Positions 1-9,755 of a stretch of DNA of 49,588 nt are shown one piece after another. The notes beneath the pieces are model-generated. The model made no database searches and was not told where the DNA came from. It saw only the letters and a list, made by a program, of their open reading frames with translations. The translations under genes and the position numbers were made by a program. Position 1 is the stretch's first letter. The number at the start of each line of letters is the position of its first letter. Source of the stretch: Betaproteobacteria bacterium (GTDB lineage Bacteria > Pseudomonadota > Gammaproteobacteria > Burkholderiales > Rhodocyclaceae); assembly GCA_016208415.1 (NCBI GenBank), contig JACQYB010000014.1, forward strand, positions 98,484 through 148,071, given 5' to 3'.

Positions 1-63
1 GGCGCCGGGCCGCCCCAAGCCGGGGGGAGCCCCCTCGGGGGGCAGCGCAGCGTGGGGGCTCAC
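1..63 (-). repeat. 63-bp hairpin-rich in-gene repeat, copy 1
   Basis: Near-identical to 41001-41063 (opposite orientation) and 49521-49583 (same orientation). It contains short inverted repeats such as CCCGGCGCCGGG-type and CCCCTCGGGG-type arms. It has no stop codon in the frame used by ftsE and forms the end of that reading frame in the window. It coincides with the first base of the window. Confidence 0.85.
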
Positions 64-738
64 CCCCTCCGCGGCGGCTTGCGCGGGCGCCTCGGCGGCG
101 GCCACCCGGCCGTGGTCCAGCACCACGCGCCGCGAGCACCAGGGCTCGAACAGCGCCTCGTCATGGGTGGCCAGCACCACCGTCACGCCCACCCGATTGA
201 AGGAGCGGAACATGGCGGCGATCTCGCCGGCCTGCCCGGCGTCCAGGTAGGCGGTGGGCTCGTCCGCCAGCAGCACGGCGGGGCGATTGACCAAGGCGCG
301 GGCGATGGCCACGCGCTGCTGTTCGCCGCCGGACAGGGCCATGGGCAGGGTCTTTTCGTGGCGCGCGAGGCCCACCTTGTCGAGCGCCGCGCGCACCCGC
401 CGGGTGGCATCGGTGTGGGGCATGCCGCAGATCTCCAGCGGCAGCATCACGTTGTCGAACACGCTGCGGTCCAGGAGCAGCTTCTGGTCCTGGTACACCA
501 GGCCGAGGCTGCGGCGCAGGTAGGGTACGGCGGCGCGGCGCAGCCGGGTGATGTCCTCGCCGTTGACGAACACCCGGCCCGAGGTGGGGCGCTCGATCAG
601 CGGCACGAGCTTGAGCAGGGTGCTCTTGCCGGCGCCGGAGTGCCCGCACAGCACGATGAACTCGCCGGCGGCGATGTCCAGGCTCACCTCCGACAGCGCC
701 TCGCCGCCGCCGCGGTATCGAGCGACAAAGCCAGACTC
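1..738 (-). CDS. ftsE: FtsE, cell-division ABC ATPase (3' end cut by window; no start codon visible)
   Basis: ATPase partner of FtsX, which links the divisome to peptidoglycan hydrolase control at the septum. The minus frame shows Walker [10 protein letters not shown], a Q-loop VYQDQ, signature LSGGEQQR, Walker B LLADEPT and the H-loop THDEAL, all in one uninterrupted frame. The usual start (MIxF...KRYPGG) is replaced: reading upstream from RYRGGGEAL there is no ATG, GTG or TTG before an in-frame TGA at 772-774, because repeat-derived sequence lies there. The first in-frame GTG (687) would remove the first beta strand. The C-terminus runs without a stop through a 63-bp repeat to the window edge. 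It follows ftsY on the same strand. Identity is certain; whether it is expressed intact is doubtful. Confidence 0.88.
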
Positions 739-744
739 CCACCC

Positions 745-867
745 GGACGTGCCAGCGGGTGCGTAGCGGCCTCACCCCGACGGTGGCCTTCGCCGATACC
801 ACGGAACTCAATATCCATGAGGCTTTCCAGGTCGAGAAGAGCGGTCAACCGAGGTTTCCAGGATCAT
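745..867 (-). repeat. MITE-like element between ftsY and ftsE
   Basis: One end (853-862) is GGTTTCCAGG, followed by ATCAT. About 120 bp aligns by eye with the element at 12231-12374, sharing the GCCAGCGGGTGCGTAGCG block, a diverged centre and the terminal inverted repeat. The end next to ftsE no longer matches the consensus terminus. The ftsY stop codon lies in the ATGAT that borders the element. Confidence 0.7.
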
Positions 868-1904
868 GCGCCGCCGTGGGTCTCGAACAGCGCCGCGGCG
901 AACTCCGTGGCGCGGAACGGCTGCAGATCCTCGATGCCCTCGCCCACGCCGATGAAGCGCAGCGCCAGCGGATGCTGGCTGCGGCGCGAGCGGGCGATGG
1001 CGGCAATGACGCCGCCCTTGGCGGTGCCGTCGAGCTTGGTCACCACCAGGCCGGTGACGCCCAGGGCGGCATCGAAGGCCTTCACCTGGGAGAGCGCGTT
1101 CTGGCCGATGTTGGCGTCGAGCACCAGCAGCACCTCGTGGGGCGCCGTGGGATCGGCCTTGGCGATGACGCGCCGCACCTTGGCGATCTCCTCCATGAGG
1201 TGCAACTGGGTCGGCAGGCGCCCGGCGGTGTCCGCCAGCACCACGTCGATGTCGCGCGCCCGGGCGGCGTGGATGGCGTCGAAGATCACCGCCGCCGGGT
1301 CGCCGCCTTCCTGCGCCACCACGGTGACGCCGTTGCGCGTGCCCCATTCCTGGAGCTGTTCGCGGGCGGCGGCGCGGAAGGTGTCGCCCGCGGCCAGCAG
1401 CACCGACCTGCCCTGGGCCTTGAAGTGGTGGGCGAGCTTGCCGATGGAGGTGGTCTTGCCCGAGCCGTTGACCCCCGCCAGCATGATGATGAAGGGTTTG
1501 TGGCCGCTCACGTCCAGGGCGCGCTCCATGGGCGCGAGCAGCTCCGCCAGGATGTCGACCAGTGCCTGCTGGAGCCTTTCGCCGTCGTCGATGCGATCGC
1601 GCTTGACGCGGGCGCGCAGTTCCGCGAGCAGGTGGGTGGTGGCATCCACACCCACGTCCGCCATGAGCAGTGCGGTCTCGAGTTCCTCGTAGAGTTCCTC
1701 GTCGATCCTGCCGCGCCGGAACAGGCCGGAGAGCTGGCCGCCCAACTGGTTGCGGGTGCGGGACAGGCCCTGGCGCAGGCGCTCCTTCCACGACAGGCGT
1801 GGCGCCGCCTCCGCGGCGGTGCGTGGCGCCACCTCCGCGGCGGTGCGAGGTAGCGCCTCCGCGGCCGGGGCGGACGAATCCGGTTTTTTCAGGAAACCAA
1901 ACAT
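864..1904 (-). CDS. ftsY: FtsY, signal recognition particle receptor GTPase
   Basis: Docks SRP-ribosome complexes at the membrane and activates Ffh by reciprocal GTP hydrolysis. 346 aa: a short variable N-terminal tail, the helical N domain (about 40-125), then the G domain with GVNGSGKT (about 144-151), a DTAGR motif near 225 and TKLDGTAKGG near 300. The N-terminal tail holds a tandem repeat (PRTAAEVA / PRTAAEAA) made by a roughly 24-bp duplication. The acidic A domain is almost absent. The TGA stop overlaps the ATGAT that borders the repeat element in front of ftsE, so the two genes were probably once coupled by an ATGA overlap. It is divergent from the M16 pair. Confidence 0.96.
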   Translation of the reverse strand: MFGFLKKPDSSAPAAEALPRTAAEVAPRTAAEAAPRLSWKERLRQGLSRTRNQLGGQLSGLFRRGRIDEELYEELETALLMADVGVDATTHLLAELRARVKRDRIDDGERLQQALVDILAELLAPMERALDVSGHKPFIIMLAGVNGSGKTTSIGKLAHHFKAQGRSVLLAAGDTFRAAAREQLQEWGTRNGVTVVAQEGGDPAAVIFDAIHAARARDIDVVLADTAGRLPTQLHLMEEIAKVRRVIAKADPTAPHEVLLVLDANIGQNALSQVKAFDAALGVTGLVVTKLDGTAKGGVIAAIARSRRSQHPLALRFIGVGEGIEDLQPFRATEFAAALFETHGGA

Positions 1905-2043
1905 GGGGAAAGCCGGTCTGTGGTTGCGATGGCGGCGCTGGCCTCCGGCGCCGCCAGTTGCCGATTCGCGGCTGGCCGCGACGCCCGGGCACCATTATCA
2001 TGCCGCGGGTGGATTCTAACCCAACCGGACACGCCACCCATCC

Positions 2044-3453
2044 ATGACAACCGATAACCCGGACCGCCGTTGCCGTCGGGCGTGCCTCGCCGCCCTTTGT
2101 GCCGCCGCCGCGCTGGCCGCCGCCCTTGGCGCGCAGCCCGCCCGCGCCAATCCCTTCGAGACCACGCTGGCCAACGGCCTGCGCGTCATCGTCAAGGAAG
2201 ACCGGCGCGCGCCCACCGTGGCCCACATGGTGTGGTACCGCGCCGGCGCCATGGATGAGGTGGATGGCACCTCGGGCGTGGCCCACGTCCTGGAACACAT
2301 GATGTTCAAGGGCACGCGCAAGCTCGGACCCGGCGAGTTTTCCCGGCGCGTGGCCGAGGCCGGCGGGCGCGACAACGCCTTCACCAGCCTCGACTACACC
2401 GCCTATTTCCAGCAGGTGCCCAAGGCGCGGCTGGGCGAGATGATGGCGCTGGAGGCCGACCGCATGGCCAACCTGGTCATCGACGACAAGGAATTCGGCA
2501 ACGAGGTGCGGGTGGTGATGGAAGAGCGCCGGCTGCGCACCGACGACAAGCCCCATGCCCAGGTCCATGAGCGCCTCATGGCCACCGCCTTCCAGGCCCA
2601 CCCCTACCGGCGCCCCATCATCGGCTGGATGGACGACCTGGAGCACATGACGGCCGCCGACGCCCGCGCCTGGTATCGCCAATGGTACGTGCCCAACAAC
2701 GCCTACCTGGTGGTGGTGGGCGACGTGGACCACGAGGCGGTGTTCCAGCTCGCCCGGCGCCACTACGGCGCCCTCCGGCCGCGTGCGCTGCCGCTGCGCA
2801 AGCCCCGTGAGGAGCCGGCGCAGAAGGGCATCAAGCGCATCGTCGTCAAGGCGCCGGCCCGGCTGCCCTACCTCGCCATGTCGTGGAAGGCGCCGGTGCT
2901 GCGCGACGTGGATTCGGATCGGGACGCCTATGCGCTGGAAGTGCTCGCCGGCCTGCTCGACGGCCACGACGCCTCAAGGCTGGTGCGCGAACTGGTGCGG
3001 GGCAGCCGCGTGGCGGTGTCGGCGGGGGCCGGCTACGACGCCACGGTGCGCGGCGAGGCGAGCTTCATCCTGGACGGCACGCCGGCCGAGGGTCGCACCG
3101 TGGCGGAACTGGAACAGGCGCTGCGCGGCGCCATCGAGCGCATCCAGAACGAGGGCGTCGGCGTCGGGGAACTGGAGCGGGTGAAGACCCTGACCATCGC
3201 CCACGAGACCTACAAGCGCGATTCCATGTTCGCCCAGGCCATGGAGATCGGCCGCACCGAAGCCGCCGGACACAACTGGCGCAGCCTCGACGTCATGCTG
3301 CAGAAGATCCGCGGCGTCACCGCCGAGGAGGTGCAGGCGGTGGCGAAGAAATACTTCAGCGACGATGCGCTCACCGTGGCGGTGCTGGACCCGCAGCCGC
3401 CGCCCGCCGAGGCTCCCGCGGCGCCGGCGCGGCCGGCAGGCGTGCGGCACTGA
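2044..3453 (+). CDS. M16 family zinc metallopeptidase, catalytic partner
   Basis: Secreted or periplasmic pitrilysin-like protease. 469 aa with an N-terminal signal peptide ending near ...AQPARA. The inverted zinc motif HVLEH lies at residues about 81-85 and a downstream glutamate is in the EVRVVMEERR segment. Two M16 domains are present. It is followed 55 bp later by a second M16 gene without the zinc motif, the usual active/inactive pairing of bacterial two-gene M16 enzymes. Substrate unknown. The pair sits between ftsY and rsmD, as in many Betaproteobacteria. Confidence 0.93.
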   Translation: MTTDNPDRRCRRACLAALCAAAALAAALGAQPARANPFETTLANGLRVIVKEDRRAPTVAHMVWYRAGAMDEVDGTSGVAHVLEHMMFKGTRKLGPGEFSRRVAEAGGRDNAFTSLDYTAYFQQVPKARLGEMMALEADRMANLVIDDKEFGNEVRVVMEERRLRTDDKPHAQVHERLMATAFQAHPYRRPIIGWMDDLEHMTAADARAWYRQWYVPNNAYLVVVGDVDHEAVFQLARRHYGALRPRALPLRKPREEPAQKGIKRIVVKAPARLPYLAMSWKAPVLRDVDSDRDAYALEVLAGLLDGHDASRLVRELVRGSRVAVSAGAGYDATVRGEASFILDGTPAEGRTVAELEQALRGAIERIQNEGVGVGELERVKTLTIAHETYKRDSMFAQAMEIGRTEAAGHNWRSLDVMLQKIRGVTAEEVQAVAKKYFSDDALTVAVLDPQPPPAEAPAAPARPAGVRH

Positions 3454-3508
3454 TCCGGGTAGCCGGCGTTCCAGCACCCATTCCTGAACCATTGCTTTGC
3501 GAGTCGCC

Positions 3509-4810
3509 ATGAAAAAGCCCCTCCTTGCCCTGTCTTTCGCCGCGCTGGCCGCCCTTTGCGCCGGCCGCGCCGCCGCCGGCGTCAGCATCCAGGCGTGGAC
3601 GGCCCCCTCCGGCGCCCGGGTGCTGTTCGTCGAGACCCGCGTGCTGCCGATCCTGGACGTGCAGGTGGACTTCGCCGCCGGCAGCGCCTACGACGTGCGC
3701 GAGAAGTCTGGCCTGGCGGGGCTGACCCGCGGCCTGCTCGACGCCGGGGCGGGGGATCTGGACGAGGAGAAGATCGCCGAGCGCCTGGCCGACGTGGGCG
3801 CCAACCTGTCCGGAGGCACCGAACCGGACCGCGCCTCCGTCAGCCTGCGCACCCTGTCCAGCGAGCGCGAGCGGGCCGCCGCGCTGGAGTTGCTGCGCCA
3901 GGTGCTGCAGTCGCCATCCTTTCCCGCCGGGGCGCTGGAGCGGGAGAAGGCGCGCACCGTGGCCGGCATCCGCGAGTCCCTCACCCGCCCCGACGGCGTG
4001 GCCTCGCGACGCTTCAGCACGGCGCTCTACCCCGGCCATCCCTATGGCTTTGAAACGACGGTGGAGAGCGTGTCGGCCATCGCCCGCGACGACGTGGAGG
4101 GCTTCTATCGCCGCCACTACTCCGCCGCGCGGGCGGTGGTGACGGTGGTGGGCGACGTCTCCCGAAGCCAGGCGGAGGAACTCGCCCAGCGGCTCACCGC
4201 CGGCCTGCCCGCGGGGGGCGCGGACGGCGTCGTGCCGGAGGTGACGCTGCCCAGCCGCGAGGTCGTGCGCATCAGCCACCCCGCCACCCAGAGCCACATC
4301 TACCTCGGCACGCCGGCGCTGCGCCGCGGCGATGCGGACTTCTTCCCGCTGCTGGTGGGCAACTACGTGCTGGGCGGAGGCGGCTTCGTATCGCGCCTGC
4401 TCAAGGAAGTGCGCGAGAAGCGCGGCTACGCCTACAGCGTGTACAGCTACTTCCAGCCCCTCAAGGTGGAGGGGCGCTTCCAGATCGGCCTGCAGACCAA
4501 GCGCGAGCAGGCCGACGCGGCCCTCAAGGTGGTGGAGGCGACGCTGGCGGACTTCCTGCGCGACGGCCCCACCGAGACGGAACTGGCGGCGGCCCGGCGC
4601 AACCTCATCGACGGCTTCGCCCTGCGCCTGGACAGCAACCGCAAGATCCTCGACCACGTGGCGGTGATCGGCTTCTACGGCCTGCCGCTGGACTACCTGG
4701 ACCAGTACCCGAAGAAGGTTGCGGCGGTTACCCGCAGCCAGATCCGCGACGCCTTCCGCCGCCGCCTGCAGCCCCGGCACATGGTCACCGTCATCGTTGC
4801 GGGAGGCTGA
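3509..4810 (+). CDS. M16 family peptidase-like protein, non-catalytic partner
   Basis: 433 aa with a signal peptide (MKKPLLALSFAALAALCAG...). It has the M16 fold, but the HxxEH position reads GLTRGLLDAG, so no zinc site is present. The substrate-binding Arg/Tyr region of inactive subunits is visible as REKRGYAYSVYSYF. The ATG at 3509 is preferred over an in-frame TTG 12 bp upstream because it opens directly into the signal peptide. It probably forms a heterodimer with the preceding catalytic subunit. Confidence 0.92.
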   Translation: MKKPLLALSFAALAALCAGRAAAGVSIQAWTAPSGARVLFVETRVLPILDVQVDFAAGSAYDVREKSGLAGLTRGLLDAGAGDLDEEKIAERLADVGANLSGGTEPDRASVSLRTLSSERERAAALELLRQVLQSPSFPAGALEREKARTVAGIRESLTRPDGVASRRFSTALYPGHPYGFETTVESVSAIARDDVEGFYRRHYSAARAVVTVVGDVSRSQAEELAQRLTAGLPAGGADGVVPEVTLPSREVVRISHPATQSHIYLGTPALRRGDADFFPLLVGNYVLGGGGFVSRLLKEVREKRGYAYSVYSYFQPLKVEGRFQIGLQTKREQADAALKVVEATLADFLRDGPTETELAAARRNLIDGFALRLDSNRKILDHVAVIGFYGLPLDYLDQYPKKVAAVTRSQIRDAFRRRLQPRHMVTVIVAGG

Positions 4811-4961
4811 GGTTCTGTGAATGGATCTGCTGCGCGTCCCGCCCCGGTCGCTGCGGTGCTCCACCTGCCGCTTTGTACGCCCGCGCTCCTCGCAACCAGG
4901 GCGGGCCGTTCGCGGCGGTTTCTTCCCCGCGCCTGAAGGCCCGCAAGCGCGCGCACCGTCC

Positions 4962-6314
<1,353 letters not shown>

Positions 6315-6486
6315 GAGGGGAGTCCGCGGGTAGCCTGAGCGGCGAAGCCTGCGTTTCGATCCGGCGTTTGCGCGGGCTTGCCGACCTCGGGGAGGCGTCC
6401 GCCCGGCCCGCGCGTCGCACTGACCCGGCACCGCCCGGCGGGGTGGCGCCCCCGCCGCCCGGCCCCCGCGGCTCAGGGGTTTGCGT

Positions 6487-8451
6487 TCAGGCCGCGATGG
6501 CCATGAGTTCGTCCGGCTTCTCGCCCTGAAGGGCGGTGCGGAAGAGCCGGCCGATCTCCTCCAGTTCGCCGAGCTGTGCCTCGGTGGTCTGTTCCGATTC
6601 CCGTGACAGGGCGAGGCGCTCCTCCAGGCCGTCGATGGCCTGGTGGATGTGCTTCATGTTCTCCATGCGGTGCTTGAGCCGCTTCTGCTGTTCTCGTATG
6701 TGCGCCTCCAGCGGCGTCATGACATTGCGCAGCCAGTTGTCCAGTTCCCGGTTGGCCAGTTCGAACGTGCGGCGCACCTGCACGGCGATGGTCTCGAAGA
6801 AGCGCTGGGTGAGGGCGCGCTTTTCCGTGGTCATGAGGGTGACGAGGGCGCGGAAATGGCTGTCGGAGCGCTCCAGCAGGCGCTGCACGCGGGTCTGGAA
6901 GGGCTGCATGTCGAACGGCTTGACGGCGTCGGCGCTGAGACCGCTGTCGGCGAAGCGCGCGTAGGCCCCGCCCAGCATGCGGTGGATTTCCTCGGCGTGG
7001 GCGCTGGCACCGTCGAGCCGCTGGCGCACGTCGGTGAAGAATTCGTCCATGCCCACCAGCAGCCCGCTGGAGAAGTTCGACGCCAGCATGGTCTGGCGGG
7101 TGCGCCGGGTCTGTTCGCGCACGCCGTCGATGCCCAGCGCCGCGAACAGGTTGGTGGAAAGTTGCCCGAGCACGCGGCGCACGGCCTGGTACTGCTGCAG
7201 ACCGGCGTCGAACTCGGCCTTCTCCATCTTCACCCGGTGCAGCATGTGCTGGACCACGTTCTGGTTGCGCCCGCGAAGCTCGGAAAGCTCGGCCACCTGT
7301 TCGCGCAGGCCGGCATGGCGGCTGCGCAGCAGGTCGCGGGTGGCGGCGACGACACCGAGCGCGTCGGCCTGGACGCCCTCGGCGATGATCTCGCGCCGTG
7401 CCGGGATGATCTGGGCGGACAGCGCCTCCTCCAGGCGCGCGAGGCGGCTGCGCGAGAGCATCAGCGGGTCCTCGGTCACCTTGGCGTAAAGGGCCTTTTG
7501 CGCCGACACCGGGAACACCCGCGCCGCGTCCACGCCCAGCGTCACGGCGCAGTTGCGGGCCTGGCGGGCGATTTCACCGTCGATTTCCGCCTCGCTGCGC
7601 AGGCCGTCCCAAAGTCCGTCGATCTTGTTGAGCACCACCAGGCGGGCGCGGGCGCCGCCGCCGGCGCTGGCCACGACGTGGTCGCGCCAGACCGTGAGGT
7701 CGGACTGGGTCACGCCGGTGTCCGCCGCCAGCACGAACAGCACGGCGTGGGCGCTGGGCAGCAGGGAGAGTGTCAGTTCGGGCTCGGCGCCGATGGCGTT
7801 GAGCCCGGGCGTGTCGATGACGGTGAGGCCCTGGCGCAGCAGGGGGTGGGGGATGTTCACCACCGCGTGGCGCCAGCAGGGAATCTCCACCGTGCCGTCG
7901 GCATCGGGCCGGAGCCCGTGCTCGCCTTCCTCGTCGACGACGAAGCCCAGGCCGGCCGCCTGTTCGCGGGGGACGTGCCGGCATTCGCCGAGACGGGCCA
8001 GCGCTTCGTGCAGGCGGGCGGGCTGCGATACATCCAGGTCGATGTGGATCCACGGCGCACCGCCGCGGGGGATGTCGCCGACGCTGGGATGGTCCATGCG
8101 CGTTTCGATGGGCAGCAGGTCCAGGCAGGGCGGGCGCGCTTCATCGTAGAGCAGTTCGGTGGGGCACATGGTGGTGCGCCCGGCGCTGGACGGCAGGATG
8201 CGCTGGCCGTAGTCGGCGAAGAACATGGCGTTGATGAGCTCCGACTTGCCGCGGGAGAACTCCGCCACGAAGGCCACCGACAGCCGTTCCTGGCGCAGCC
8301 TGTCCTGCAGGGTGCCCAGGCGCGTCAGCAGCGCCGGATCGACGAGGTCGTTGTGCTCCAGCCATTGTCGCAACAGGCGCAACTGGCTGCCCAGGTTGGC
8401 TCGCCAGTCGCTGAAGGCGGAGAACTGCTCGGCAAGGGTCGTCGACGTCAT
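6487..8451 (-). CDS. Dynamin-like GTPase
   Basis: 654 aa. The N-terminal GTPase domain has a P-loop EFSRGKSELINA, G3 DTPGLN and G4 NKID. A long, mostly alpha-helical region rich in Arg/Glu heptads follows (about 370-640), consistent with a dynamin stalk. Bacterial dynamin-like proteins act in membrane remodelling or envelope-stress protection; the exact role here is not shown. It is convergent with the ferredoxin gene and appears monocistronic. The 172-bp gap before it (6315-6486) is GC-rich and holds no gene I can support. Confidence 0.85.
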   Translation of the reverse strand: MTSTTLAEQFSAFSDWRANLGSQLRLLRQWLEHNDLVDPALLTRLGTLQDRLRQERLSVAFVAEFSRGKSELINAMFFADYGQRILPSSAGRTTMCPTELLYDEARPPCLDLLPIETRMDHPSVGDIPRGGAPWIHIDLDVSQPARLHEALARLGECRHVPREQAAGLGFVVDEEGEHGLRPDADGTVEIPCWRHAVVNIPHPLLRQGLTVIDTPGLNAIGAEPELTLSLLPSAHAVLFVLAADTGVTQSDLTVWRDHVVASAGGGARARLVVLNKIDGLWDGLRSEAEIDGEIARQARNCAVTLGVDAARVFPVSAQKALYAKVTEDPLMLSRSRLARLEEALSAQIIPARREIIAEGVQADALGVVAATRDLLRSRHAGLREQVAELSELRGRNQNVVQHMLHRVKMEKAEFDAGLQQYQAVRRVLGQLSTNLFAALGIDGVREQTRRTRQTMLASNFSSGLLVGMDEFFTDVRQRLDGASAHAEEIHRMLGGAYARFADSGLSADAVKPFDMQPFQTRVQRLLERSDSHFRALVTLMTTEKRALTQRFFETIAVQVRRTFELANRELDNWLRNVMTPLEAHIREQQKRLKHRMENMKHIHQAIDGLEERLALSRESEQTTEAQLGELEEIGRLFRTALQGEKPDELMAIAA

Positions 8452-8605
8452 CGGTCATGCTCCACAGGGGTCCCGGGCGGCGGCAGATGGCATCTTGCCA
8501 GGGCGACACGGGTCGCCGGAAACCGCGCAGGGCTGCCTCGATACATCGGCTAGCGGGTGGGGAACTTTAGTGGAAGCGAATGGCGGCGCGTCCTTCGCCG
8601 GTGCT

Positions 8606-9496
8606 TCAGCGCTGGCAGGTGGGGCAGTAGAAGGTGGAGCGCTGGCCCTGGCGCAGGCTGCGTATGGCGCTGCCGCACACCCGGCAGGGCTCCCCGGCGC
8701 GGGCGTAGACGAAGTGCTGCTGCTGGAAATGGCCGGGATTGCCGTCGCTGCGGGTGAAGTCGCGCAGCGTGCTGCCGCCGGCGTCTACGGCCGCTTCGAG
8801 GGTCTCGCGCACCGCCGTCACGAGCCGCCGGCAGTCGGCGCGGGTGAGCCGCCGCGCCGCCCTGGCGGGCCGGATGCCGGCGCGGAACAGGCTCTCGCAG
8901 GCGTAGATGTTGCCCACGCCCACCACCAGCCGCTGATCCATGAGCAACGGCTTGACGGCCGTGCGACGCCCCTGCGCGGCGCCGTGCAGCAGTTCGGCGG
9001 TGAATCCGCCGGAGAGGGGTTCGACGCCGAGGCGGGCCAGCAGCGGGTGATGGGAGATGTCTCCCTCGTGCCACAACACGGCGCCGAATCGGCGCGGGTC
9101 GCGCAGGCGCAGCAGGTGGGCGTCGAACAGCACGTCCAGGTGGTCGTGGGCGCCCGCCGGTTCCCCCGCCGGCAGCACCCGCAGGCTGCCCGACATGCCC
9201 AGATGCACGATCAGCGTTCGGTCCCCCAGCGGCGCGCGCTCGCCTCTTGCGCCGCCATCGTGGGCTGCCGGCGCGCGCTCGCCTGCCGTGCCGCCGGTGT
9301 GACGCATGCGCAACAGCAGGTACTTGGCGCGCCGCTCCACCGCCTCCAGCGCCAGGCCGGTGAGGCGCGCTGCCAGGTCGCCGGGCACGGGGTAGCGCAG
9401 CGCCGCATTGCGCACCACCACCCCGGTGACGCGCCGCCCCGTGAGCTGCGCTCCGATGCCGCGCCGGGTGACTTCCACTTCAGGCAGTTCGGGCAT
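8606..9496 (-). CDS. mutM: Formamidopyrimidine-DNA glycosylase
   Basis: Base-excision repair of 8-oxoguanine and Fapy lesions with AP-lyase activity. It starts MPELPEVEV (catalytic Pro2, Glu3), has the H2TH helix region around [18 protein letters not shown] and ends in the zinc finger CRVCG...CPTC. At 296 aa it is about 25 residues longer than usual. The extra length is a loop with a repeated GERAP unit ([12 protein letters not shown] / RGERAPLG), placed before the LIVHLGMSG strand. The loop is in frame and should be surface exposed. Confidence 0.95.
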   Translation of the reverse strand: MPELPEVEVTRRGIGAQLTGRRVTGVVVRNAALRYPVPGDLAARLTGLALEAVERRAKYLLLRMRHTGGTAGERAPAAHDGGARGERAPLGDRTLIVHLGMSGSLRVLPAGEPAGAHDHLDVLFDAHLLRLRDPRRFGAVLWHEGDISHHPLLARLGVEPLSGGFTAELLHGAAQGRRTAVKPLLMDQRLVVGVGNIYACESLFRAGIRPARAARRLTRADCRRLVTAVRETLEAAVDAGGSTLRDFTRSDGNPGHFQQQHFVYARAGEPCRVCGSAIRSLRQGQRSTFYCPTCQR

Positions 9497-9700
9497 GGCC
9501 CCCCACTTCGAGATGCGGACTGCGCCGCCCGCTCACGATGGCCGCGCCTGCGGCCAATGTGCGCCGCCAAGTGGCACCGCATGCTTGTCGGCACTGGGGA
9601 AAGAACCTAACATGGCCCTTCGCTCCGGCCGCTTCGCTTGACGTTCGCTGTGCTCACGTTAGCCTCTGCTGAAACCGGATTTCAGTTTCGGCCGCTGCGC

Positions 9701-9723
9701 CTGACCTGGCTGCGCCAGGTCAG
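9701..9723. repeat. Perfect 9-bp hairpin in the mutM-TPR intergenic region
   Basis: CTGACCTGG, a 5-nt loop, then CCAGGTCAG. It lies in the 259-bp gap 9497-9755, which otherwise shows only scattered short repeats of GAAAC/CGAAAC type and no gene. There is no T-run, so an intrinsic terminator is not supported; a REP-like element or mRNA structure is possible. Confidence 0.5.
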
Positions 9724-9755
9724 CCTTCACCGAAACTTCGTTTTCGACTCTACTT

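Noticed and set aside
52-1692. Long plus-strand ORF over ftsE and ftsY (and similar long antisense ORFs, for example 21178-22890 and 44577-46652)
   Set aside because: They are antisense shadows caused by high GC; their translations have low-complexity His/Gly/Ala/Arg composition and no domain, while the opposite strand carries clear genes.
9661-9755. Intrinsic terminator upstream of the TPR gene
   Set aside because: The hairpin is good but no T-run follows on either strand.
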